NCBI GenBank assembly: GCA_020882975.1
Contig: JAHRFD010000002.1
Coordinates: 256,039 to 320,038 of the forward strand
Reading direction: 5' to 3'
Origin: Microcoleus sp. EPA2
Lineage (GTDB): Bacteria > Cyanobacteriota > Cyanobacteriia > Cyanobacteriales > Microcoleaceae
DNA length: 64,000 bases
Below, one piece after another: positions 42,182 to 49,988 of this stretch (positions are counted from its first letter, which is position 1; each line of letters opens with the position of its first letter). The notes under the pieces are model-generated. The model was not told the origin of the DNA. It did no database searches and was given only the letters and a program-made list of their open reading frames with translations. A program made the position numbers and the translations under genes.

Positions 42182-42382
42182 GAATTTTGCTGAGAGTTTT
42201 AGGGAATAAGGGAGTAAATGAATAATTTCTACAACAGTGATGTGTTGTTTTCCAGGTAGGAGATTAATATGAAAGGATACCATTTTTTTGCGATCGTAGC
42301 TACGGGTAAGGAGATGGGAGCGATCGCACGTAACAAGTTAAGATTAAAAGCCTCTCGATCTCTCGCTGGTAGCCAAGTCTAG

Positions 42383-42534
42383 ATCCCCCTAAATCCCCCT
42401 TAAGAAGGGGGACTTTGACTGCACTCTTGTCCCCCCTGATTGTTGGGGGACTTTGACTGCACTCTTCCCCCTGATTGTTGGGGGACTTTGACTGCACTCT
42501 TGTCCCCCCCTTCTTAAGGGGGGCTAGGGGGGAT
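42383..42534. repeat. C-rich palindromic repeat with internal tandem copies
   Basis: Outer arms GATCCCCCTAAATCCCCCTT-type and its complement at the right end (AAGGGGGGCTAGGGGGGATC) enclose three copies of GACTTTGACTGCACTCTT (starting 42411, 42449 and 42484). Periods of 38 and 35 bases and the C/G runs distinguish it from a CRISPR array. Confidence 0.8.
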
Positions 42535-42565
42535 CGAGATTTTGTGGACTCACAGAAAAACATCG

Positions 42566-42626
42566 GGCGGGGCGGGTTTACAAGATAATTAGTTTGAAAA
42601 AATTATGGTTGGTAAAACCCGCCCCT
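42566..42626. repeat. Inverted repeat, GGGCGGGTTTAC type
   Basis: GGGGCGGGTTTAC (about 42569-42581) pairs with GTAAAACCCGCCCC (42612-42625). A dispersed palindromic element. Just after it an open stretch ending IKEEIEAAIARNEEA at 42702 may be the tail of a lost gene. No other gene is seen in 42182-42757. Confidence 0.6.
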
Positions 42627-42757
42627 AGGAGATTGCAAATTATTCGATCGCGAATCAAGGAAGAAATTGAAGCTGCGATCGCTAGAAATGAGGAAGCCTA
42701 AAACCTGGCGCGAATTTGCTATAATCTAAGTAATATCAGATCCGAACGATCGCACTT

Positions 42758-43105
42758 ATGACTATACAAGAATTAGAAACTCAAGTCTTAACCTTAAATC
42801 CCGTTGATAAAGCTAAACTCATCAGCATTCTAACTCAAACTTTAACCAACGGTTCTCTAGGCATTAAAAAAACTCCTGGTGTGTGCGGCGGCGATGCTTG
42901 TATCGGCAATACTCGCATACCAGTTTGGTCTTTGGTGTGCGATCGCCGTCTAGGTGCTTCCGATGGTATCATCCTAGAATCATTTCCCGATCTAACCGCC
43001 GCTGATTTGGTAAATGCGTGGGCTTATGCTGATGCTTACCCAGAGGAAATTGAACAAACAATCAAAGAAAATGATGAAGTTATGGAAGAAAGCGAGGTTT
43101 ATTAA
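42758..43105 (+). CDS. DUF433 antitoxin (solo, toxin truncated)
   Basis: 115 residues: an N-terminal helix pair (TIQELETQVLTLNPVDKAKL) and the DUF433 core PGVCGGDACIGNTRIPVWSL with LGASDGIILESFPDLTAADL. Expected to bind DNA and neutralise the DUF5615 protein encoded 3 bases downstream (43109), which here is cut at 46 codons. The antitoxin itself is full length. Confidence 0.87.
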   Translation: MTIQELETQVLTLNPVDKAKLISILTQTLTNGSLGIKKTPGVCGGDACIGNTRIPVWSLVCDRRLGASDGIILESFPDLTAADLVNAWAYADAYPEEIEQTIKENDEVMEESEVY

Positions 43106-43108
43106 AAG

Positions 43109-43249
43109 TTGGCACGTTTTTACACAGATGAAAACTTCCCGCTAGCAGTGGTGGAATTACTGCGAACTTTTGGTCACGATGTTTTGACAGTGCAGGAAGC
43201 TGGAAATAGTAAGGTGCGTCGCCTTCTACCATCTGCAAGTTTCATCTAA
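43109..43249 (+). pseudogene. Truncated DUF5615 toxin (46 codons)
   Basis: TTG at 43109, three bases after the DUF433 stop, reads LARFYTDENFPLAVVELLRT and FGHDVLTVQEAGNS, clear DUF5615 sequence with the YTDEN acidic site. From about 43212 it switches to GGTGCGTCGC sequence resembling dispersed repeats and stops at 43249. About 60 percent of the toxin is missing. Confidence 0.8.
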
Positions 43250-43330
43250 CATATAGCACCGACACACCCTACAGCGAATCCACCTCACTTTAAAAGAAAA
43301 CCGCTATACAAACGATCGAGGTTAAAAATT

Positions 43331-43678
43331 TTAACCTACTTGTTCGAGATACTGACCCAAATCATCTCGCAGGCGGCTCAGTTCGGCTTCAGTAGTCACG
43401 CGCACCCGATCGTCCCGAACCGTAATCAGCACTTTCGCCGCAAAAGGTGTCGGCCAGATATTCGGATTGCAAAAAACTTCAAAAAATACCTCCCCTGCAT
43501 AGCGGTATTCCATCGGTTTTTGGGGAGAGGCTTTGCCGCCAGCAGTTTTGGCTGCGACTGCTTTGAGACTTTCCATCAAAGTGGCGATCGCACTTTGCAA
43601 ATCCCGCGCGGCTTGGGGGGAAAAGCTAAAGGAGACAGAACCTTCAACTAAATTCAGCGTAAATTGAGAAACAGACAT
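43331..43678 (-). CDS. Conserved hypothetical protein
   Basis: 115 residues from ATG 43678 (MSVSQFTLNLVEGSVSFSFS); the frame can extend two codons. Predicted alpha/beta with SPQAARDLQSAIATLMESLK helix and a C-terminal EAELSRLRDDLGQYLEQ helix. There is no signal peptide and no recognised catalytic motif. It resembles small conserved cyanobacterial proteins. Transcribed divergently from the CDF transporter. Confidence 0.6.
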   Translation of the reverse strand: MSVSQFTLNLVEGSVSFSFSPQAARDLQSAIATLMESLKAVAAKTAGGKASPQKPMEYRYAGEVFFEVFCNPNIWPTPFAAKVLITVRDDRVRVTTEAELSRLRDDLGQYLEQVG

Positions 43679-43919
43679 AAGCAATCAAATTTAACACACA
43701 ATCGTTAATGCTAAAAAATACAGTAACCCAAAAGAAGTACATTCTCGCTAAATTGGGCAGCCCGAATCCAATTAATTAAAAACTATCTCAACAAGCTAGG
43801 CAAAATTAATGAGTGTAAATATAACTCTAAGCTAGAGTCTGCAAGACTTTTAACCTTTTGTTACTCCTTCGGCTTTAAACTAGAAATTAGAAATTTTGAT
43901 TTCTGATTCAGGAGACTCT

Positions 43920-44849
43920 ATGCTAGCCGATAACCGTTCCGAAATCCGTAAAGTATTAATCATTACGTTATTGCTAAATATAGTGGTCATGGCAATTAAA
44001 GCCGTCGTGGGTTGGTTGACAGGTTCTCTTAGTTTGTTAGCAGATGCCTTGCACAGTGTCACAGACAGCGCTAATAATATTTTAGGACTGGTGACTAATC
44101 ATTATGCAAATCCCCAACCCGATCGCGATCATCCCTACGGACATCAGAAATTTGACGCGATCGGAGCTCTGGGAATTGCAGTTTTTTTGGGGATTGCTTG
44201 TTTTGAAATTCTCAGCGGCGCTGTGCAAAGGTTGCTACATGGTGGCCAACTTGTCAAAATATCCCCCAACGAACTATGGATTTTGCTGATTGTACTAGGA
44301 ATCAATATTTTTGTTACTTTTTATGAGCGCCGAGTTGGAAAACGCCTGGGTAGTGCTATTTTAGTGGCGGATGCTCAACACACGATGAGTGATGTTTGGG
44401 TAACAATTATGGTAATTGCTGGGTTGATTGGTGTGTGGCAAGGGGAAGTTTGGAATATACCTCAACTGCAATCCTTAGATGTATTTTTGTCTTTTCCTGT
44501 GGCTCTGTTAGTGTTTCACAGCGGTTGGAAGGTGCTCACAGAAAATCTACCTTGGTTAGTGGATGAAATGGCGATCGCACCCGAAATTATTCACGATATC
44601 GCCATGGATGTACCGGGGGTTGTCAACTGTCACTCGATCGCCTCTCGTGGCGTGGTGGGACGTCAAGTGTTTATTGATATGCACATGATTGTGAATGCGG
44701 CCGATGTAGAAACTGCTCACCGGATTACAGAAGAAGTAGAAGCCCATTTGGAAGAACGTTTCAGTCCTGTACGCATCTTAATTCACGTTGAGCCACCGGC
44801 TTATCAGTCCGATCGAATTAGCTATGATTCTGAAAACAGAAGTCATTAG
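43920..44849 (+). CDS. Cation diffusion facilitator (CDF) metal transporter
   Basis: 309 residues from ATG 43920, chosen because AGGAGA lies six bases upstream; the frame opens at 43896. Six transmembrane helices. Metal-binding HxxxD motifs are present in helix 2 (ADALHSVTDSANN) and helix 5 (VADAQHTMSDVW), followed by a cytoplasmic ferredoxin-like domain (MDVPGVVNCHSIASRGVVGR, HITEEVEAHLEERF-like). CDF proteins export Zn, Mn, Fe or Co in exchange for protons; the metal is not determined here. Heptamer repeats follow the stop. Confidence 0.92.
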   Translation: MLADNRSEIRKVLIITLLLNIVVMAIKAVVGWLTGSLSLLADALHSVTDSANNILGLVTNHYANPQPDRDHPYGHQKFDAIGALGIAVFLGIACFEILSGAVQRLLHGGQLVKISPNELWILLIVLGINIFVTFYERRVGKRLGSAILVADAQHTMSDVWVTIMVIAGLIGVWQGEVWNIPQLQSLDVFLSFPVALLVFHSGWKVLTENLPWLVDEMAIAPEIIHDIAMDVPGVVNCHSIASRGVVGRQVFIDMHMIVNAADVETAHRITEEVEAHLEERFSPVRILIHVEPPAYQSDRISYDSENRSH

Positions 44850-44882
44850 TCATTAGTCATTAGTCATTAGTCATTAGTCAGC
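44844..44882 (+). repeat. Heptamer tandem array (GTCATTA)
   Basis: Five consecutive copies of the heptamer GTCATTA begin within the last codons of the CDF gene and continue past its stop. Same unit as in the 35779-35940 array. Confidence 0.85.
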
Positions 44883-45004
44883 GGTGATTCGTCAATACTT
44901 ATTAATCCTGTCAGAGCAAGAAGAAGGTATTTTTGCCCATCGCAATTCCTCCAATTTTTGACATGAAATGTAGCCAGCCATGCTAGGATGTGATAAAACT
45001 CCAG

Positions 45005-45748
45005 ATGCAGAACAGACTCGATACACAACCATCGAGGCTAAAAAATATCAGAGTCACCCCTGTACAACCAAATCCATTGCCAGTAATGAGTCCTGAGAAT
45101 ACCTTACACGACGTATCCACTGATGTAGATGCCCAATCTACAAGTGCAGCAGACAACCAGTCTCCTGAACATCATCCTGAATCACTCCAACCAGAACTTC
45201 AGGAAGAATCTCAGACAGAATCTGAGCCAGATGCTCAGACAGAATCTCAGACAGAATCTCAGACAGAATCTCAGACAGAATCTCAGACAGAATCTGGGCC
45301 AGATACTCAGACAGAAATTCAACCAGAGTCTGGGTCAGAATCTCACTCAGAAATTCAGCCAGAATCGGGAGCGGAATCTCCACAAATTCAAGCAGAAAAA
45401 GTAAGCAGACCTACTCCAAAGCCAATCAAGAAATCTGATTTGGCCTATCAGCAAAAAACTAAACAAGATGCTCCTCAAGCAAAAACAGAAGGGGAAAGCA
45501 AGCCTACTCCCAAGCCGATCAAAAAAAGTGATTTGCCACCTCCACCTGCTTCAGAAACTGAGCTAGAGGCTGCCACAGAGCAAGCAGCACCAGCAGAAAT
45601 CCCGTCTACTCCAAAAGCGAAGAAAATAATTGGAGGAGTGTCTAAATCGGCATCTCAGAGAAAACCTTCTAGAGATGGAGCCGAAAGCGGCGGTGGCTTC
45701 AATCTGGCGACTCAAAGACCGCCGAAAGCACCAAAATCTAATTCTTGA
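45005..45748 (+). CDS. Low-complexity, disordered protein with QTES repeats
   Basis: 247 residues from ATG 45005 (MQNRLDTQPSRLKNIRVTPV); a GTG at 44990 is possible. The middle is extremely Glu/Gln/Ser/Thr-rich, including five exact QTES units and further degenerate ones. Two copies of PTPKPIKKSDL (around residues 133 and 167) and a basic, Ser-rich C-terminus (KKIIGGVSKSASQRKPSRDG) suggest a scaffold or interaction protein. No catalytic domain and no signal peptide. Function unknown. Confidence 0.65.
   Translation: MQNRLDTQPSRLKNIRVTPVQPNPLPVMSPENTLHDVSTDVDAQSTSAADNQSPEHHPESLQPELQEESQTESEPDAQTESQTESQTESQTESQTESGPDTQTEIQPESGSESHSEIQPESGAESPQIQAEKVSRPTPKPIKKSDLAYQQKTKQDAPQAKTEGESKPTPKPIKKSDLPPPPASETELEAATEQAAPAEIPSTPKAKKIIGGVSKSASQRKPSRDGAESGGGFNLATQRPPKAPKSNS
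45236..45295 (+). repeat. 12-bp tandem repeat, five exact copies
   Basis: CAGACAGAATCT repeated five times without mismatch within the coding region, each adding Gln-Thr-Glu-Ser. Length change by multiples of 12 keeps the frame. Confidence 0.95.
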
Positions 45749-45889
45749 ACCAGGACGATCGACTCTTATAATTAAACGATGCGATCGCTCTCGATCGCAC
45801 TTTAAAAAAATTACCATCAAAATTTACTCGCAATCAAAGGTTTTATACAATAAAAATCAACTTTAATCAATATTGCTTTGGGCGATCTA

Positions 45890-46021
45890 ATGCGATACAC
45901 TCAACACATGACTAAACCTGACCGAACAACAGTAGACATAAAAGGATTGCACGAAAGAATTACGGCGGTTTCAGCTTTGTCAGAGTTAGCGGAATTGATA
46001 TCAACCCATGAACACAAATAA
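45890..46021 (+). CDS. Possible small protein of 43 residues
   Basis: ATG 45890 (another at 45908) to TAA 46021: MRYTQHMTKPDRTTVDIKGL and 23 more. No recognised family; may be a fragment. The remaining 326-base gap between 45749 and 46074 holds HIP1-like sites and the guaA terminator but no other gene. Confidence 0.25.
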   Translation: MRYTQHMTKPDRTTVDIKGLHERITAVSALSELAELISTHEHK

Positions 46022-46051
46022 ACGCAGATAAAATTCCATCTGCGTTTATTT
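46016..46051 (-). terminator. Intrinsic terminator of guaA
   Basis: Perfect 14-base stem AAATAAACGCAGAT (46016-46029) with ATCTGCGTTTATTT (46038-46051), loop of 8. On the minus strand it lies 24 bases beyond the guaA stop and is followed by T-containing sequence; it may work in both directions. Confidence 0.8.
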
Positions 46052-46074
46052 GTATTAAAATAATCTTGTATTTA

Positions 46075-47688
46075 TCACTCCCACTCGATGGTTCCAGGCG
46101 GCTTAGAAGTAATGTCATAAACCACGCGGTTCACTCCTTTAACTTCATTCACAATCCGATTTGAGATTAATTCCAACAAATCGTAAGGAACTCGCGCCCA
46201 ATCGGCCGTCATCCCATCTTCACTGGTAATAAACCGCAAGACAATTGGGTAAGCATAGGTGCGTTGGTCTCCCATCACCCCTACACTGCGAATGGGAAGC
46301 AAAACTGCAAAAGCTTGCCAAAGTTCGTTGTACAATCCGTGTCGATTAATTTCTTGGCGCACCACCAAGTCAGCATCCCGCAAAATATTTAATCTTTCGG
46401 CGGTAACTTCTCCCAGAATCCGAATCGCTAATCCTGGCCCTGGGAAAGGTTGTCGGTTGACGATTTCTTCTGGAAGCCCGATCGACCGGCCGACTTTTCG
46501 CACTTCATCCTTGAACAATTTTCGCAGGGGTTCGATCAGCTTAAAGCACAAATCTTTAGGTAGCCCGCCGACGTTGTGATGGCTTTTAATTTTCACCGCA
46601 ACTCGTTCGCCACTTTTGGGATCTACGTTAGTGTCAGCCGATTCAATTACATCTGGGTAAAGAGTACCTTGGGCGAGGTAATCGAAGGGTCCAAGACGCT
46701 TCGATTCTGATTCAAATACGCTGATAAATTCGTGACCAATCCGCTTCCGTTTTACTTCAGGATCGGTAACACCTTCAAGCTGAGCTAAAAAGCGTTCGCG
46801 AGCATTAACATACTCAACATCAATGTGGAATTGCTCTTTAAATAATTTCACCAACCGTTCCGGTTCATACTTCCGCATAAACCCTTGGTCGATAAACATA
46901 CAGGTAAGTCGATCGCCGATCGCCCTATGCAGCAAAAAAGCCAAAGTTGAAGAATCAACCCCGCCGGATAGAGCCAATAATACTCGTTTGTCTCCGACTA
47001 TGGCTCTAATTTCACGAATCGATTCCTCGACAAAAGTAGCTGTCGTCCAAGTCGGTTCGCACTCGCAAATATGATAAACAAAATTACGAATTAAAGCCTG
47101 TCCACCGATGGAATGAACTACTTCTGGATGAAACTGAACTCCGTACAAATTTTTGTCGTGATGAGCAATTGCCGCACAGGAAGTATTTTCCGTGTGAGCT
47201 AGAATCGCAAAACCTTCTGGCAATTCGGTACAAGAATCTCCATGGCTCATCCACATGGTGCTACCATCTTCGACATTAGTCAACAAATCGGTAGGGTCGT
47301 CAATGGATAGGGATGCCTTGCCATATTCGGCTAACTTAGCCCGATCGACTACCCCTCCTAGTTGCTTGACCATCAACTGCATCCCGTAGCAAACACCCAA
47401 CACGGGTATTCCTAAATGCCAAATTTCCGGGTCACATTGGGGAGCTCTTTCGTCATATACAGAACTCGGCCCACCTGAAAGAATAATTCCTTTAGGAGCG
47501 ATCGCTGCTAACTGTTGGGCAGTAGTGCGGTAAGAAATAACTTCTGAATATACTTGAGTTTCGCGAATGCGGCGAGCAATCAGTTCCGAATATTGGGAAC
47601 CGAAGTCGAGAATCACTATCTTCTGGCGATCGATCTGCCCTAGAGAAGAGTTGGTCAGGGCGGATTCAGTTTCTATTTGAGTAGTCAC
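46075..47688 (-). CDS. guaA: GMP synthase (glutamine-hydrolysing)
   Basis: 537 residues. The N-terminal class I glutamine amidotransferase domain has the nucleophile in [10 protein letters not shown] and the His-Glu pair in [11 protein letters not shown]. The ATP pyrophosphatase domain has the PP-loop [14 protein letters not shown], and the C-terminal dimerisation domain ends [16 protein letters not shown]. It converts XMP to GMP in purine biosynthesis. Full length and typical. cbiD lies upstream on the same strand, 164 bases away, an order I recall from other cyanobacteria. Confidence 0.97.
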   Translation of the reverse strand: MTTQIETESALTNSSLGQIDRQKIVILDFGSQYSELIARRIRETQVYSEVISYRTTAQQLAAIAPKGIILSGGPSSVYDERAPQCDPEIWHLGIPVLGVCYGMQLMVKQLGGVVDRAKLAEYGKASLSIDDPTDLLTNVEDGSTMWMSHGDSCTELPEGFAILAHTENTSCAAIAHHDKNLYGVQFHPEVVHSIGGQALIRNFVYHICECEPTWTTATFVEESIREIRAIVGDKRVLLALSGGVDSSTLAFLLHRAIGDRLTCMFIDQGFMRKYEPERLVKLFKEQFHIDVEYVNARERFLAQLEGVTDPEVKRKRIGHEFISVFESESKRLGPFDYLAQGTLYPDVIESADTNVDPKSGERVAVKIKSHHNVGGLPKDLCFKLIEPLRKLFKDEVRKVGRSIGLPEEIVNRQPFPGPGLAIRILGEVTAERLNILRDADLVVRQEINRHGLYNELWQAFAVLLPIRSVGVMGDQRTYAYPIVLRFITSEDGMTADWARVPYDLLELISNRIVNEVKGVNRVVYDITSKPPGTIEWE

Positions 47689-47852
47689 GGTTAGTGGGTA
47701 ATTGCTAATTGCTAATGGGTAGAACCTAGAACCGAGATTATTCGTCTGAAATAAACCTAGGTAATTAAGGTCTAGGGAGTTGGAATTAAGACTTAATTAA
47801 GTATTATCCCCGATCGATCTTGGAGCAAGAGTTACGGGATATTCACACCACA

Positions 47853-48992
47853 TTAACAAATTTGTGTCAAAAATGTATCTCCTAGTTCACTTTTAACAAT
47901 TATTTTGCGATCGCGCCCGAACATCACTGAGCCCACGGGTACACGCTGCCCGCTGTGAGTAAACACGCAATCCGATGAGCGCAAGTCTATCTGTTGAGCA
48001 ATGTCGCCGTAAATGCGATCGACCCAATTGCTCTGATTCTCCGCATCAAAAACCCGCAGTTGCTCCAGAGCATCTTCCGCGCTAGCAGCCTCAAAAATCG
48101 AGGAACACAAATCAGACGGCATTCCGGCCCGCGCACAAAAAGCTGTCAGAATTTCGCGCCGCCCATCGGCGAGGTGGTGATGAGTGTGAAAAATCCCCGC
48201 CGCCAATTTCATTAACTTTCCGTGATAGCCAAACAGCAGAATAGATTTCACACCCTGACATCCAGCCTCTGCCAGTAAAGGACCGAGCCAATTAGCAGTT
48301 TTGACCAGCCGCTGCGGATCGATGCCCAGTTGTCGAGCCAAATCCAAGCCATTTTCGCCGATGCAAAACACCAAACAGTCAAATAGCTGGGCTTTTTGTT
48401 GTAGTTGTTCGCGGTAAATTTCCAACTGTCCGGGGGCGCTCAAGGGTTGAGAAATGCCCGTCGTACCCAGCAGCGACAGTCCTTCTACCACACCGAAAGC
48501 TTCGTTGGAAGTACGGGTTGCCAGTTGGCGACCTGATGGCAGAATCAGGGTGACAGTAATTTTTTCTCCGGTTTGGAGTTCTCGGCTGAGATTCACACGC
48601 AACAGCCGCTGGGCATAATCGTAGATTGCCGCTCCTCCACCGGTTTTGTGATGTCCAATTCCCTCGCCCCCAACAATCAGTATTTGTTCTTCTGCTGCTT
48701 CAATTTCTCCCTCGGACACTCTCCGTAATTCCACCATTGCCCAAACAGGGGTATGGCGAGTCAGATCTAGGTTGTCCCCTGGATCGGAGCGAGTCACAGC
48801 TAAAGCTGTGTCAGTTTTTATTACAGATACTTGTTCGATGGGTACTGATGCGGTTATTATTGGTTCTAGTAAATCTACTGAGACGCTATCTACAGATTGA
48901 ATACCTCTACGCAAGCAGCGCAGGGCGGCTAGTGCGGCCGCACAGGCAAATACTGGAAGTGTGTACCCGGAACGAGGTTGAGTTTTGGTCAT
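47853..48992 (-). CDS. cbiD: Cobalt-precorrin-5B C1-methyltransferase
   Basis: 379 residues matching CbiD, the SAM-dependent C1-methylase of the anaerobic (early cobalt) cobalamin route. Typical features are the N-terminal RSGYTLPVFACAAALAAL, VGGEGIGHHKTGG (in the GGxGxGxxTxxG position), GTTGISQPLS and FGYHGKLMKLAAGIFHTHHH. The start MTKTQPRSGYTLP is standard for cyanobacterial CbiD. I looked for a cobalamin riboswitch upstream and did not see one. Other cobalamin genes are not in the window. Confidence 0.93.
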   Translation of the reverse strand: MTKTQPRSGYTLPVFACAAALAALRCLRRGIQSVDSVSVDLLEPIITASVPIEQVSVIKTDTALAVTRSDPGDNLDLTRHTPVWAMVELRRVSEGEIEAAEEQILIVGGEGIGHHKTGGGAAIYDYAQRLLRVNLSRELQTGEKITVTLILPSGRQLATRTSNEAFGVVEGLSLLGTTGISQPLSAPGQLEIYREQLQQKAQLFDCLVFCIGENGLDLARQLGIDPQRLVKTANWLGPLLAEAGCQGVKSILLFGYHGKLMKLAAGIFHTHHHLADGRREILTAFCARAGMPSDLCSSIFEAASAEDALEQLRVFDAENQSNWVDRIYGDIAQQIDLRSSDCVFTHSGQRVPVGSVMFGRDRKIIVKSELGDTFLTQIC

Positions 48993-49175
48993 TATGGATT
49001 GTTGATATCTGTAAATTTACTGATAAGAAGCATCACAGAGCAGGAGTGACACCGCTCAAATATTTAAGCCTAGTTAGCGATCGAGTTGGCTGTCAATCGC
49101 AGTTAGCGTCATTTTTGTCAATTGTTTTTTTGTTTACGAGTTGCGATCGAGATCATACTTGTTTGAGATGCGATT

Positions 49176-49592
49176 ATGAATAAAGCCATTAGTATCATGC
49201 CGTCAGTTATGTTTTGTTCCACTGACAGAACATCATCATCTAATACGATTGTTTTGCAACCCTTGGGTTGTCTTGGTGGACTCGCTGTTCTCGATTTCCA
49301 AGCAAACTTGGAACAAGCTCTGGAAACCGCAGCCTTGGGGGTTGTCGTGGATTTGCAACAAGTCGAGGCCTTAGCCCTAGAGGGAATCACTGCACTGGTA
49401 ATCGGGCTAGAGTTAGCCGCCATACTCGGTAAGTCGATCGTTTTTCAATCTATGGATTTAGCTAGTCGTAAAAGTTTCATAGTGGAGTGGAGTCGATCGC
49501 GGGAAATTTGTTTTGGACCTTGGGGCGACTTGTTTGAGGGCGAACTCGAAAAATTTTTTGGTGTCGAAACTGTGCGATCGCAACCTTGTTAA
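49176..49592 (+). CDS. STAS-domain protein
   Basis: 138 residues with the STAS fold pattern seen in anti-sigma-factor antagonists: IVLQPLGCLGGLAVLDFQAN, then ALGVVVDLQQVEALALEGIT and LAAILGKSIVFQSMD. The usual phosphorylatable Ser/Thr of the DSSG/DSxG loop is replaced (EALALEGI), so it is unlikely to be controlled by a partner kinase in the classical way. The C-terminus has a short extension (EGELEKFFGVETVRSQ). It reads away from cbiD, and no sigma factor or kinase is adjacent. Confidence 0.8.
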   Translation: MNKAISIMPSVMFCSTDRTSSSNTIVLQPLGCLGGLAVLDFQANLEQALETAALGVVVDLQQVEALALEGITALVIGLELAAILGKSIVFQSMDLASRKSFIVEWSRSREICFGPWGDLFEGELEKFFGVETVRSQPC

Positions 49593-49988
49593 CCCAGACT
49601 ACCTACTTTTTGCAAAATCCCTAAACTTAGATATTCCAAACGGTCGATGCTAAGCCCCAGGGCTTGTCATCTATAATAATCAAAATTACCCGGACTTGCC
49701 AGTCCTACTTTTAGACTAACATCTTGAAGGTAGGACTGGTTTTATATGACTAGATAGGAAAAGGAAGAATCAAGAAGTCACCCCCCCAAAGTGGGAAATT
49801 CTGGAATAAGGAAAAAGAAACCGCCCTTGAGAAAAAGGAATAAATAACCAGAGAAATTCCGGCATAATCAAAGCTTAAGTGATTCTGAATATCTTCGTCC
49901 TCTTGGCAATTAATATCCTAGCTCAGCTAAATGTATCCCTGGGCTTGTTCAAATTTTCCAACTCAAATCTCAAATCTCAAATTGATTT
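49593..49988. other. Intergenic region with one hairpin
   Basis: About 395 bases. The only clear structure is the hairpin at 49699-49744. The rest contains AT-rich sequence and the probable promoter of the MFS gene; no gene is supported. Confidence 0.6.
49699..49744 (+). terminator. Hairpin with T tail
   Basis: CCAGTCCTACTT (49699-49710) pairs with AAGGTAGGACTGG (49727-49739, one bulged base), followed by TTTTAT. Probably the STAS gene terminator, although 107 bases beyond its stop; it could also end a small RNA. Confidence 0.6.

Noticed and set aside
42383..42534. Repeat array considered as CRISPR
   Set aside because: Only three units, uneven period and spacers made of repeat sequence.
42300..42563. 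87-codon minus-strand frame in the 42.3-42.5 kb gap
   Set aside because: It consists of translated tandem repeat DNA (Pro/Lys/Gly-rich, repeated SPNNQG- and TIRGD-like units).
45129..45404. Frames on both strands with LRQN or SEILSEI repeats
   Set aside because: Alternative readings of the 12-bp tandem repeat inside the QTES protein gene.
48993..49175. Cobalamin riboswitch upstream of cbiD
   Set aside because: No B12-box-like sequence or long structured leader was seen in the 183-bp gap.
48626..49183. 185-codon frame on the plus strand over cbiD
   Set aside because: Lies almost wholly antisense to a well-supported cbiD and has no recognisable domain.
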